Shown piece by piece: positions 8,702 through 17,112 of a DNA stretch of 64,000 nt. The stretch covers positions 1,922,001 through 1,986,000 of the forward strand of contig NZ_CP142422.1 in the NCBI RefSeq assembly GCF_035974275.1, written 5' to 3'. The stretch's first letter is position 1, and every line of letters begins with the position of its first letter. Position numbers and translations under genes: made by a program. The notes beneath the pieces are model-generated. The model saw only the letters and a list, made by a program, of their open reading frames with translations. It was not told where the DNA came from and made no database searches. The DNA is from Chryseobacterium sp. MYb264 (GTDB taxonomy: Bacteria > Bacteroidota > Bacteroidia > Flavobacteriales > Weeksellaceae).

Positions 8702-10087
8702 CTACTTTCCGATACAAAACTTAGAAAAAATATTCCCCAACACTTCATCATTAGTCACCTCACCCGAAATTTCGCCAAGATGTTCCAAAGCATTTCTAAG
8801 CTCATAAGCTAACAATTCTGTAGAAATTTGAAAAGAAATAGCCTCCTTTACTTTATTTACGGCATCCAATGATTTCCCTAATGCTTCAAAATGACGTTGA
8901 TTGGTGATCACCACATTATTTTCAGCGGACTTCAACTGCTCCACGTAAGAAGACAGTTCGTTTTTAAGATCCTGAATATTTTGGTTTTCAACAGCAGAAA
9001 TTTTAATAAAATCAAATTCATGAGCAATTTTATTTCGGAAAATATCTTCAACTTTCTCATACGCTGCAGGAGAAACTTCGTCAATTTTAGTTGCACAGAT
9101 AATTAACTTTAGATCATCTCGCAACAAAGATTGGATCATCTCAATATCTTCAGAAAAATCTGCCGTGGCAGCATCCGCCAAATACACAAGGATATTAGCG
9201 TTTTCTACTTTCTCTTTGGCTTTTTTCACGCCGATGGCCTCAATTTCGTCCACTGTTTCACGCAAGCCAGCCGTGTCGATCAAACGGAAAGCATGACCTT
9301 TAATATGAAGCACCTCTTCAATAGTATCTCTCGTGGTTCCGGCAATATTACTCACAATGGCTCTTTCTTCTTTTAATAAAGCATTCAGCAAAGTCGATTT
9401 TCCGGCATTCGGCTTTCCGATAATGGCCACCGCAGTTCCGTTTTTAATCGCATTTCCATATTGGAAACTCTCAATTAAAGAATTAAGTTTAAGCTCTATT
9501 TTATTAAGAAGCTGTACCAATGCAGAGCGGTCCGCAAACTCCACATCTTCCTCCGCAAAATCAAGTTCAAGCTCGATTAACGAAACAAAATTCAGTAAAT
9601 CTGTTCTCAAAAAAGAAATTTCATTGGTAATTCCTCCTTTTAGCTGATTGATAGCTACTTTCCTCGAAGCTTCATTTTCAGAAGCAATCACATCAGCAAT
9701 CGCTTCCGCCTGAGAAAGGTCAATTCTTCCGTTGATGAAGGCACGAAGGGTAAACTCTCCTGCCTTTGCCATTCTTGCTCCGTTTTTAATTAAAGTTTCA
9801 AGAATACGTTTTCCAATATGTGGCGAACCGTGAAAAGCAATTTCCACAGAGTTTTCAGTTGTAAAACTTTTCGGAGCCAGGAAAATAGAAAGCATCACCT
9901 CATCAATCGCCTCTTCGCCATCCACAAAATAACCGTAATGAATGGTATGAGATTTCTGCTTTGCAAGATTTTTTGCCGGAAAAGATTTCTGAACCACGCC
10001 TAAAGCATCGTCCCCCGAAACTCTGATAATGCCTAAAGCACCTACTCCATTGGCCGTAGCCAGCGCACAAATGGTATCGTTATTCAT
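8702..10087 (-). CDS. mnmE: tRNA uridine-5-carboxymethylaminomethyl modification GTPase MnmE
   Basis: MnmE, with MnmG, installs the 5-carboxymethylaminomethyl group on U34 of certain tRNAs in the cytoplasm. The 461-residue protein is of normal family length. It has the N-terminal folate-binding TrmE domain (1-115), a helical domain, and an inserted G domain with G1 GKPNAGKS (224-231), G2 TTRDT and G3 DTAG. G4 reads TKID in place of NKxD, a conservative change seen in some members. The C-terminus is CIGK, the invariant CxGK motif. A TAAATTTG promoter element lies 5 nt upstream of the ATG, so the mRNA is likely almost leaderless. Confidence 0.97.
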   Translation of the reverse strand: MNNDTICALATANGVGALGIIRVSGDDALGVVQKSFPAKNLAKQKSHTIHYGYFVDGEEAIDEVMLSIFLAPKSFTTENSVEIAFHGSPHIGKRILETLIKNGARMAKAGEFTLRAFINGRIDLSQAEAIADVIASENEASRKVAINQLKGGITNEISFLRTDLLNFVSLIELELDFAEEDVEFADRSALVQLLNKIELKLNSLIESFQYGNAIKNGTAVAIIGKPNAGKSTLLNALLKEERAIVSNIAGTTRDTIEEVLHIKGHAFRLIDTAGLRETVDEIEAIGVKKAKEKVENANILVYLADAATADFSEDIEMIQSLLRDDLKLIICATKIDEVSPAAYEKVEDIFRNKIAHEFDFIKISAVENQNIQDLKNELSSYVEQLKSAENNVVITNQRHFEALGKSLDAVNKVKEAISFQISTELLAYELRNALEHLGEISGEVTNDEVLGNIFSKFCIGK

Positions 10088-10091
10088 GGCG

Positions 10092-10099
10092 CAAATTTA
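10092..10099 (-). promoter_or_regulatory. -7 element of the mnmE promoter (TAAATTTG)
   Basis: The minus strand reads TAAATTTG ending five bases before the mnmE ATG. This fits TAnnTTTG exactly and implies a transcription start at or within a few bases of the start codon. Confidence 0.6.
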
Positions 10100-10195
10100 C
10101 GGATTTTAATCTCAAAGCACCATACCGTTTATCTATTGTCCCGATTTTGAGTATACATTACAGAAAAACCAGTAACAACCTCTTTTATTTTTTGA

Positions 10196-10301
10196 AGCTG
10201 ATTCCCGCTTTCCGCTCATACTCCTCACCCCAAAGCTTGCCAACACCTAAACCCTACAACACTCCAACCCAGTTCCGGGGTAACCGCTGCAATCGGGGCT
10301 A
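10196..10301 (-). repeat. Head/tail intergenic repeat element, copy 1
   Basis: On the minus strand the element starts TAGCCCCGATTGCAGCGG (near 10301) and ends AGCGGAAAGCGGGAATCAG then CT (near 10196). The same head and tail flank different middles at 22936-23027 and 55447-55549. The middle of this copy lacks the strong hairpin of the other two. Confidence 0.7.
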
Positions 10302-10355
10302 AGGGATTTGTCAGTAATTCACTTTTAGTGCTTACTTTACACGGTAAAACATTCA

Positions 10356-10934
10356 TTAGTATGCTCTTTTTCCCAATATCCCAATCTTTTCCAGCCATTT
10401 CTTTCGCATCATTTCATCAGAAGTTTTTACAATCCCTATAAAAGTCACTTTCACAGGCTTAATTCCACAAAACTCTAAAACAGATTTTTTAAGCTGATTC
10501 ACACTGGGTCGCCCATACAATAGTCTGTAATACCAACCCGGCTGATCCAGTGTTGTGATAATATGAGCAGACTTTCCTTTCAGCAGTTTGTCCCACCAAA
10601 CTGAGTTTTCACGGTATCTAAAAGCCATTCCCGGAAGAAAAAGCCGATCGATGAAGCCTTTTGTGATCGCTGGAAGTCCGCCCCACCAAACAGGATGAAT
10701 CCAAACCAGGTGATTCGCCCATTGTATTTTCTCCCATGCTTCAACCAAATCAGGTTCCAGCTCCATTCGTTTTTGATAACCAAATTGCAAATTAGGATTA
10801 AAATTCAAATCTGCGATGATAATTTCCTTCACTTCTGCTCCTGATTCCAAAGCTCCTTTTTTATAAGCTTCTGCAATCCCAAAATTAAATGATTCTTTGT
10901 TGGGATGACCATTAATAATTGCGATTTTCTTCAT
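10356..10934 (-). CDS. NAD(P)H-dependent flavin oxidoreductase (NQO1/YwrO-like flavodoxin fold)
   Basis: The 192-residue protein has the flavodoxin-like fold of NAD(P)H:quinone oxidoreductases: the FMN/FAD phosphate loop INGHPNKESFN near residue 8, WIHPVWWGGLPA at about 88-99 and GFIDRLFLPG at about 103-112. Such enzymes reduce quinones, azo dyes or nitro compounds with NAD(P)H in the cytoplasm. The start codon overlaps the stop of the saccharopine-dehydrogenase-like gene by 4 bp, and a Crp-type regulator is upstream, so the three genes form one operon. Substrate is not predictable; an electrophile or quinone stress role is inference. Confidence 0.88.
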   Translation of the reverse strand: MKKIAIINGHPNKESFNFGIAEAYKKGALESGAEVKEIIIADLNFNPNLQFGYQKRMELEPDLVEAWEKIQWANHLVWIHPVWWGGLPAITKGFIDRLFLPGMAFRYRENSVWWDKLLKGKSAHIITTLDQPGWYYRLLYGRPSVNQLKKSVLEFCGIKPVKVTFIGIVKTSDEMMRKKWLEKIGILGKRAY

Positions 10935-11956
10935 GATTCAATCTGAATGAAAATGGATGGATAATCCATTAATGATTCTAATAAAGATGTTGATTCATGA
11001 AGCTGGTGACTGAAATACACTTTATTTTCAACATCAGTTTTCAACAGTTTTTCGGCATGTAAAATGGCAGATAAAGCTGTCAGTTCTGCTTGTCCTTCTC
11101 TACTTTGAAGACTGATTTTCTTCGTTTCCTCTTGATTTTTAATGATAATTTCAAAGACAGTCTGATCACCATTTCCACTGGCTGCAAAGATCATTTTTCT
11201 TTCTTTAAAAGACAGGATATTATACAGTTTTATTTTCTGAAAAGCACCTAAAATCCAGGTTACCCATTTTGAACTGTAGGTCATTTTTACATTGACCGTC
11301 GGAATTTTTTCAACCTGATTTAAAATATACAGATCAGGAACATCAAAATTATAAACCTGTCGTTTTCCAATTCCAAAAGAGAAGTTATAATATTCTGCAT
11401 TCAGAAAATGTTTGATAGAAATGGGTTGATTATTCCTGTAATTCACAAAAGGTTTAGCCACATTTTCTGCCATAAAATGAGCCGAACTTTCGCCCGCTTT
11501 ATCTTTAATAGAATAATAAACGAAAAGCTGTACTTCATCAATAATTTTCATTTTCAACGCAGCAGTATTCACCAAACCTGCGACAATTCCGCCCATCCAG
11601 CCTGAACTGAAAACAATTCTGCTGGTTATTGATTGATTCTTCGCTAATTGATACGATTTCATCAAATCAGGAGTCGGTTTTGTGATATCCAAATAATCAA
11701 TTGTATGGTCGATAGCAAAACGAAGCACATGATCTTCTTTATCATTCACAGAAAGAATAATCAGGTGAATATTTTTCTCCAATATGGTTTTAAAGGTCGA
11801 AACTTTGGTTACATCGATAAATAAATTATTTTCACTGTTTCCACCCTTTCTGCCACCGATAAAAATAGTTAGTTCCGGATTTCTTGAATGTAAAATTCGG
11901 GCGATGGTTTTTCCCACCAATCCGGTTCCCCCGATAATTAAAATATTTGACTGCAT
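10931..11956 (-). CDS. Saccharopine-dehydrogenase-like NAD(P)-binding protein
   Basis: The N-terminus carries a Rossmann dinucleotide-binding motif, IIGGTGLVGKTIA at residues 6-18, and the overall pattern resembles the saccharopine dehydrogenase NAD-binding family (341 residues). The C-terminal half has no catalytic signature I can name. It overlaps the downstream oxidoreductase gene by 4 bp and follows the Crp/Fnr gene by 53 bp, so transcription and translation are probably coupled. The protein probably reduces or oxidises a small metabolite; true lysine metabolism is unlikely given the context. Confidence 0.75.
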   Translation of the reverse strand: MQSNILIIGGTGLVGKTIARILHSRNPELTIFIGGRKGGNSENNLFIDVTKVSTFKTILEKNIHLIILSVNDKEDHVLRFAIDHTIDYLDITKPTPDLMKSYQLAKNQSITSRIVFSSGWMGGIVAGLVNTAALKMKIIDEVQLFVYYSIKDKAGESSAHFMAENVAKPFVNYRNNQPISIKHFLNAEYYNFSFGIGKRQVYNFDVPDLYILNQVEKIPTVNVKMTYSSKWVTWILGAFQKIKLYNILSFKERKMIFAASGNGDQTVFEIIIKNQEETKKISLQSREGQAELTALSAILHAEKLLKTDVENKVYFSHQLHESTSLLESLMDYPSIFIQIES

Positions 11957-12009
11957 TTTATTTTTTCACAAAACTATTCAGTCAACATCTCAATCTGCAG
12001 GACAAATGT

Positions 12010-12576
12010 CTAAAAAGAAATCTCTTTTCGGATTCGGCTTAAATGTCTTTGTGTAATTCCCAAATACGAAGCCAGATATTGCAACGGAATATCCTGAATA
12101 TAATTAGGTTGATTTTCAAGCAAAGCTTCATAACGCTTTGCTGCATTATCTCTTTGAAGTTGGAAAAATCGTTTTTCCAGTTCTAAATATTCCTGTTCGG
12201 CAATTGTTTTTAAAAATAAAATCCAATTCGGATTTTCATTAGCAAAAGCTTCAATTTTATCTTTTTTGATGATTAAGATCTCGGCATCTGAAATAGCCTG
12301 CATATTTTCCATGCTTGGTTTTTCAGAAATAAAGGAAGAATAAGAAGCAATCAGATCATTTGGAAACCTGAAACAGTACGTTATATCTTTTCCGTCTTCC
12401 GCAATATAATAAGATCTGAAAATACCGGATTTTATAAAAGCTATCTCTCTACATTTTTCACCTTCCCGAACAAAAAAGTCATTTTTATTCAGTTTTCGCT
12501 CTTCAAATAATTGTAAAAAATTTTCAATTTCATTCTCTGAAAATATCTGGAAGCTCTGAAAAAACTGCTGAATCAT
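12010..12576 (-). CDS. Crp/Fnr-family transcriptional regulator
   Basis: The 188-residue protein has an N-terminal cyclic-nucleotide-binding-like beta barrel (about 20-110) and a short C-terminal winged helix, where YLASYLGITQRHLSRIRKE is the recognition region. No Fe-S cysteine cluster of the FNR kind is present. This compact family is very common in Flavobacteriia, usually regulating the gene next to it. Here it is first in a likely operon with the two redox enzymes at 10931 and 10356. A second member of the same family is at 40869, also next to an oxidoreductase gene. Confidence 0.9.
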   Translation of the reverse strand: MIQQFFQSFQIFSENEIENFLQLFEERKLNKNDFFVREGEKCREIAFIKSGIFRSYYIAEDGKDITYCFRFPNDLIASYSSFISEKPSMENMQAISDAEILIIKKDKIEAFANENPNWILFLKTIAEQEYLELEKRFFQLQRDNAAKRYEALLENQPNYIQDIPLQYLASYLGITQRHLSRIRKEISF

Positions 12577-12633
12577 TTTTTTTAATTAAGTGAAAAAAGT
12601 AGTGATTTTCAGCAAAAATACATAAAAAATAAA

Positions 12634-12654
12634 ATCATCCCAGAACGGGATGAT
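12634..12654 (-). terminator. Hairpin with T-run on the minus strand
   Basis: ATCATCCC (12634-12641) pairs with GGGATGAT (12647-12654); the minus strand then enters a T-rich run at 12621-12633. It may stop read-through from the aminopeptidase gene. Confidence 0.65.
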
Positions 12655-12792
12655 CTTACTGCATTTGAATTTACCTTAGTATATATGAAAGTGATTAGTG
12701 TGCTTTTTTGTTGATACAAAGATAGCTTCATTCTTACGTTTAGCTTTCAGGATAATTACTAAAAGTGTTTCCGTAAAAATACGGTTGTATAA

Positions 12793-12833
12793 AACAAAAA
12801 CGCCCTGTAATACACCTACAAGACGTTTTTGTT
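12793..12833. terminator. Bidirectional terminator-like hairpin
   Basis: AACAAAAACG (12793-12802) pairs with CGTTTTTGTT (12824-12833). The arms supply T-runs on either strand. It lies just 3' of the aminopeptidase P gene. Nothing else is seen in 12577-12902. Confidence 0.6.
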
Positions 12834-12902
12834 TATATTAATGAATCAATTGGCGTTTAATAACAGATGAAAAATTCACTATTTACCATTGACTATTTAC
12901 TT

Positions 12903-14672
12903 TTATAACGGGCTTACCAATTCTAAGAACCATTCTTTCACTTCTCCTTCCAGGAATGGTGCTATTTTCTCTTCACATGTTTTGTGATAAGCATTTAGCC
13001 AAGAAATTTCTTCTGTAGAAAGGATTTCTTTCACGATAGTATCTTTAAAGAACGGACAGAACGTCAACGTTTCAAACTCATAGAAAGTTCCGTGAATAGT
13101 TGTCTCAGATTCTTTTACAGCGATAAGATTTTCATGACGAATTCCGTAATCGCCTTCTAAATAGTAACCCGGCTCGTTGGAACAAACCATTCCCAATAAA
13201 AGCTCCTGCGGATTCATATCTTTTCTGATATTTTGAGGCCCTTCATGAACGTTCATAAAACTTCCCACACCGTGACCGGTTCCGTGGTTATAATCTTTAC
13301 CTTCCATCCAAAGCGGTAATCTTGCAATTGCATCGAGCTGTACCCCTCTTGTTCCTTTAGGGAATTTCACCATCGATAAACGGATTAATCCCTGTAAAAC
13401 CAATGTTGAATTTCTTTTAAAATCATCAGAAACAGCGCCTAAAGCCAACGTTCTTGTAATATCTGTTGTTCCTTCAAGATACTGACCTCCCGAATCCACC
13501 AGGATACTCGCATCATTCGTCACCTCCTTGCTGCCTTCCCTTTTCGCGGAATAGTGCATGATCGCACCATTATCTTTGTATCCGACAATGCTTCCGAAGC
13601 TTTCTCCCACAAAATTTTCACCTTCTGCACGGAAACCTCTCAGTTTTTCACCGATGGAATATTCATTCATGGTTTCTTTTCCGGCATTGTGAGTCAGCCA
13701 ATACAGGAATTTAACCATTGCAACGCCATCTCTCACCATTACTTTTCTGAAACCTTCCAGCTCCGTTTCATTTTTCTGAGCTTTCATTAGATTTCCGGGA
13801 ACCGCTGCTTTAATGAATTGATTATCAACTTTCAATGCTTCAAAAACAGACTGGTTCACATTCGGAGAAACCAAAACCGTCTGATTTCTGTATTCTCTTA
13901 AATGATTGTAGAATTCTTCATAAGGCATCATTTTCACAAAAGACTCATCCATTTGTTTTCTAGCCTCAACTTCCAGTTTTTCAAGATCTGTAAACAGAAT
14001 CGCATCATTTTTAGTAATGATGATATATCCTAAAAATACAGGGTTGCTTTCAACATCGCTTCCTCTTAAATTCAGTGTCCATGCCACATCGTCCAGACTT
14101 GAAATGACATGAAACGTAGCTTCCTGCTCTTCCATTTTCTGACGGATCGCTGCAATTTTATCAACCACCGATTTTCCTGCTCTTTCCAAAGGATGTACGA
14201 AAATAGGATTTTTAGATGGCGTTCCCCTATCTGTCCAGATTTGCTTCAAAAGAGGATTATCTACCAGCGTAATATTTTTAGCGTTTAACTTCTGAGTTAA
14301 CAGTTCCCAGTTAGCATGAGACGTTGCCAACGCATTCACTGCTACTTTTCCGTTAGCGGGAATTTCAGAAATAATCCAGTCGATATAGTTGGGTGTGCCT
14401 TCCATTCCGTCTTTGAAAAGATCGATTCCGGAACCAGCCAATTCAATCGGAGCCTGAGTAAAATATCTTCCGTCCGTCCAAAGTCCTGCCTTATCCTGGG
14501 TAACTACCACAAAACCTGCTGAACCCAGAAAACCCGACAACCATGCTCTTTCCTGCCATTCCTGCGGCAAATATTCACTCATGTGCGGATCTGCAGAATA
14601 TACTATAAATGCATCAACATTATTTTTCTGCATTTCTTCACGAAGCGCAGCTACTTTTTCCTTTGAAGTCAT
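12903..14672 (-). CDS. pepP: Xaa-Pro aminopeptidase (aminopeptidase P, M24B family)
   Basis: The 589-residue protein matches the three-domain long form of aminopeptidase P: two creatinase-like N-terminal domains (about 1-310) and a C-terminal pita-bread metallopeptidase domain. Metal ligands can be seen in order: the two Asp of VDSGGQYLEGTTDITRT, the His in GTGHGVG, the Glu in CSNEPGYY and the Glu in RHENL. It should cleave the N-terminal residue from peptides with proline in position two, in the cytoplasm (no signal peptide). It stands alone between terminators. Confidence 0.95.
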   Translation of the reverse strand: MTSKEKVAALREEMQKNNVDAFIVYSADPHMSEYLPQEWQERAWLSGFLGSAGFVVVTQDKAGLWTDGRYFTQAPIELAGSGIDLFKDGMEGTPNYIDWIISEIPANGKVAVNALATSHANWELLTQKLNAKNITLVDNPLLKQIWTDRGTPSKNPIFVHPLERAGKSVVDKIAAIRQKMEEQEATFHVISSLDDVAWTLNLRGSDVESNPVFLGYIIITKNDAILFTDLEKLEVEARKQMDESFVKMMPYEEFYNHLREYRNQTVLVSPNVNQSVFEALKVDNQFIKAAVPGNLMKAQKNETELEGFRKVMVRDGVAMVKFLYWLTHNAGKETMNEYSIGEKLRGFRAEGENFVGESFGSIVGYKDNGAIMHYSAKREGSKEVTNDASILVDSGGQYLEGTTDITRTLALGAVSDDFKRNSTLVLQGLIRLSMVKFPKGTRGVQLDAIARLPLWMEGKDYNHGTGHGVGSFMNVHEGPQNIRKDMNPQELLLGMVCSNEPGYYLEGDYGIRHENLIAVKESETTIHGTFYEFETLTFCPFFKDTIVKEILSTEEISWLNAYHKTCEEKIAPFLEGEVKEWFLELVSPL

Positions 14673-14934
14673 TTTTCAATAATTTTTAAAGAGGTGAAGT
14701 TACGAATTTTTTGAGGCTCGAAAGAGAATTTCAGGAGTTTTTTAAACTCATAGTTAATAGGTTTTTAAGGCGACCCCCATTCTTTCTTTTTTAAGGAGAA
14801 GTTTTTTTGTTTTCAGTGTGAAACAAAGAAATTTTCTTTTTCAACGGTTTATTCTGAAACCCATTTTCATTCATCCAAAAAAAACTAAAAAATACGATCC
14901 TTAGCTTAAGCCTCCTCCACTCAGTTTTCAGATT

Positions 14935-15930
14935 TTATTTTATAAACTCATACAAAGCACTCCAGAATTTATCATACACCTCAATATGTGGAAGATGTCC
15001 TACATTTTCAATTTCAATAAGTGTTGAACCCGCTATTTGCTGTTGGGTTTTCTTTCCCAGCTCCTGGTACTGTCCCATTTTTGACTGTAATTCTTTTGGA
15101 GCTCTGTCTTTTCCTATGGCTGTTCGGTCTCTGGTTCCGATAATTAACAAAGTCGGAGTTTTAATATTTTTAAACTCATAACAAACCGGCTGATTGTAGA
15201 TCATATCCGATGTTAATGCAGCATCCCAGGCTACTTTTGGGTAATCATTATGTAAAGTCCAGCCTGCAATTAAATCCAGCCACGGTTGATATTCTGCTTT
15301 CCATTGATTATCGTAGTAAAATTTTAACTGATAATTTTTATAGGTTTCCGCCGTATTTTTAAGTTCAGATTGATAGGCCTGATCAATAGTTTGATAGGCT
15401 GCAAACGTTTTGTAATCTTCTAAACCGATTGGATTTTCCAAAATTAATTTTTCAACCATATTCGGATAAAGCAGAGTAAATCTTGTAGCAACCATCCCTC
15501 CCATTGAATGACCTAATACAATCGTTTTATCAATTTTAAGTTCATCTAAAATCGTTTTTGTATTATCTGCCAATTGCGAAAATGAAAACTGATAACTCTG
15601 AGGTTTTGAAGATTTTCCAAATCCGATCTGATCCGGAATAATCACTCTGAATCCTTTATCTGAAAGATCTTTTGCCGTTCTTTCCCAATAGGCTCCATTA
15701 AAATTTTTCCCGTGAAGGAGTATAATCGTTTTTCCGTTTGACTTTTTTGGCTGAACATCCATATAAGCCATTTTTAAGTCATTATTTTGAGATTTTAGAT
15801 TTAAAAAATGAACTTCATAGGGGTATTTATAGTTTGATAATTCAGCATCTAAAGGCTTTACCTGAGAAAGCATAAAGTTTGACGTAATCGATAGCATTAA
15901 AATTGCAACAGCATTCTTAAAATTTTTCAT
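14935..15930 (-). CDS. Secreted alpha/beta hydrolase
   Basis: Residues 1-22 form a signal peptide (hydrophobic stretch ending MLSQ), so the 331-residue protein is exported. The alpha/beta hydrolase core shows an HGKNFNG oxyanion region, the nucleophile elbow GHSMGG, an Asp in GTRDRTA and the catalytic His in GHLPHIE. The four elements are in the right order and spacing for an active serine hydrolase. The substrate is unknown; esters or epoxides are possible. It is separated by 74 bp from the EamA permease upstream, with a terminator between. Confidence 0.88.
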   Translation of the reverse strand: MKNFKNAVAILMLSITSNFMLSQVKPLDAELSNYKYPYEVHFLNLKSQNNDLKMAYMDVQPKKSNGKTIILLHGKNFNGAYWERTAKDLSDKGFRVIIPDQIGFGKSSKPQSYQFSFSQLADNTKTILDELKIDKTIVLGHSMGGMVATRFTLLYPNMVEKLILENPIGLEDYKTFAAYQTIDQAYQSELKNTAETYKNYQLKFYYDNQWKAEYQPWLDLIAGWTLHNDYPKVAWDAALTSDMIYNQPVCYEFKNIKTPTLLIIGTRDRTAIGKDRAPKELQSKMGQYQELGKKTQQQIAGSTLIEIENVGHLPHIEVYDKFWSALYEFIK

Positions 15931-15958
15931 GAAAATTTAATTTACTATAAAAATAAAA

Positions 15959-15982
15959 AAACCGCTTCAAAAGAAACGGTTT
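15959..15982 (-). terminator. Terminator of the EamA permease gene
   Basis: AAACCG (15959-15964) pairs with CGGTTT (15977-15982), and the minus strand continues into a run of T through 15953. Confidence 0.7.
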
Positions 15983-16004
15983 GTATATATTAATTATCAT
16001 TTAT

Positions 16005-16982
16005 TTAAGATAACTCGACGACTTTTTCTTCTTTTTTCGGAAGATTCATTAAAACAATAGCAAAAAGAATTAAAGCAATTCCCAACCATTGAATCATGAT
16101 TACTTTTTCACCTAATAAAACAAAAGCCATCGTCACAGAAACCGGAAGTTCTAATGAAGAAACGATACTTCCTAATCCCAAACCGGCATTTGGGAAACCG
16201 ACATTAAATAAAATCGGAGGAATAATCGTTCCGAAAAGCGATAAAATCAAACCATATTTCCAAAGAATCGAATAATTAAAACTGTGAATATGTTCTGTAT
16301 TTTCAGTAAAATTTAAGTAAAATGATCTTAACCCATCAAAATGTAGCGGTCCGATTTGCGCGAAAAATAAAAAGGCAAAAATAACAACAGAACCTCCGCA
16401 AAGCATGATCATACTTTTTCTGAAAACGGGTAAATGCGTTGCCAGTGTGTTGGAGGTAAACATCGTTAAGGTATACGAAGCCGCCGCTAACAATCCCCAA
16501 AAAAGACCTTTAAGATCTAGTTCGATTTCTGTATTAATCAGGTTTGTGGCTAAAATTGTTCCGAGTAAAACAATTACCACAGAAACTACTTTTCTTGCAT
16601 TGGGTAATTTTTTAGTTAAAAAACTTTCAACCACTACGCTAAACCATACCGACTGCATCAACAACACGATAGCAATCGAAACGTTAATATATTGAACGGC
16701 GATATAATAAAACAAACTGGTACAACCCAACGATGTTCCCGCGAGCATTAAGTTTCTTACTTCTTTCCCGGTAGGTGATGCTAATTTTTGTTTTGAGGTA
16801 ATGGTTTGAATGAAATTCAGAATTAAAAGTCCGACCAACCCTAATATGAACTGTGATGTGGTAACTTCTGATGTAGTGTAACCATCTTCATAAGCCAACT
16901 TTACAAAAGTAGCTAACATCCCATATATACTGGCTCCAATTCCTACAAATAAAACTCCTTTTAGTATATTTTTCTTCTTCAT
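16005..16982 (-). CDS. EamA/DMT-superfamily permease
   Basis: The 325-residue protein has about ten hydrophobic segments arranged as two EamA repeats (about 10-150 and 160-310), the drug/metabolite transporter fold. It sits in the inner membrane and probably exports or imports a small metabolite; the substrate cannot be read from the sequence. A TACCTTTG -7 element lies at 17003-17010 on the minus strand, 21 nt before the ATG. The hairpin terminator at 15959-15982 ends the unit. Confidence 0.9.
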   Translation of the reverse strand: MKKKNILKGVLFVGIGASIYGMLATFVKLAYEDGYTTSEVTTSQFILGLVGLLILNFIQTITSKQKLASPTGKEVRNLMLAGTSLGCTSLFYYIAVQYINVSIAIVLLMQSVWFSVVVESFLTKKLPNARKVVSVVIVLLGTILATNLINTEIELDLKGLFWGLLAAASYTLTMFTSNTLATHLPVFRKSMIMLCGGSVVIFAFLFFAQIGPLHFDGLRSFYLNFTENTEHIHSFNYSILWKYGLILSLFGTIIPPILFNVGFPNAGLGLGSIVSSLELPVSVTMAFVLLGEKVIMIQWLGIALILFAIVLMNLPKKEEKVVELS

Positions 16983-17060
16983 AATTTTTTTTGAACAGCC
17001 GGCAAAGGTACAATTTAAAAATCAAAAGAATAGAGAAGATGAATATGACAGATCAACGAA

Positions 17061-17087
17061 ATCGGCGCAAACTCCGTTTGCGCCGAT
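17061..17087. other. Perfect 12-bp hairpin without a T-run
   Basis: ATCGGCGCAAAC (17061-17072) and GTTTGCGCCGAT (17076-17087) form a perfect stem with a 3-nt loop. It lies 3' of the M36 protease gene on the minus strand, where a terminator would be expected, but no T-run follows on either strand. Confidence 0.55.
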
Positions 17088-17112
17088 CCCGATTGCAGTA
17101 TTTTAAAACTGA

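Noticed and set aside
17061..17101. A fourth head/tail element after the 12-bp hairpin (CCCGATTGCAG)
   Set aside because: Only 11 bp of the head match and no tail is found nearby.
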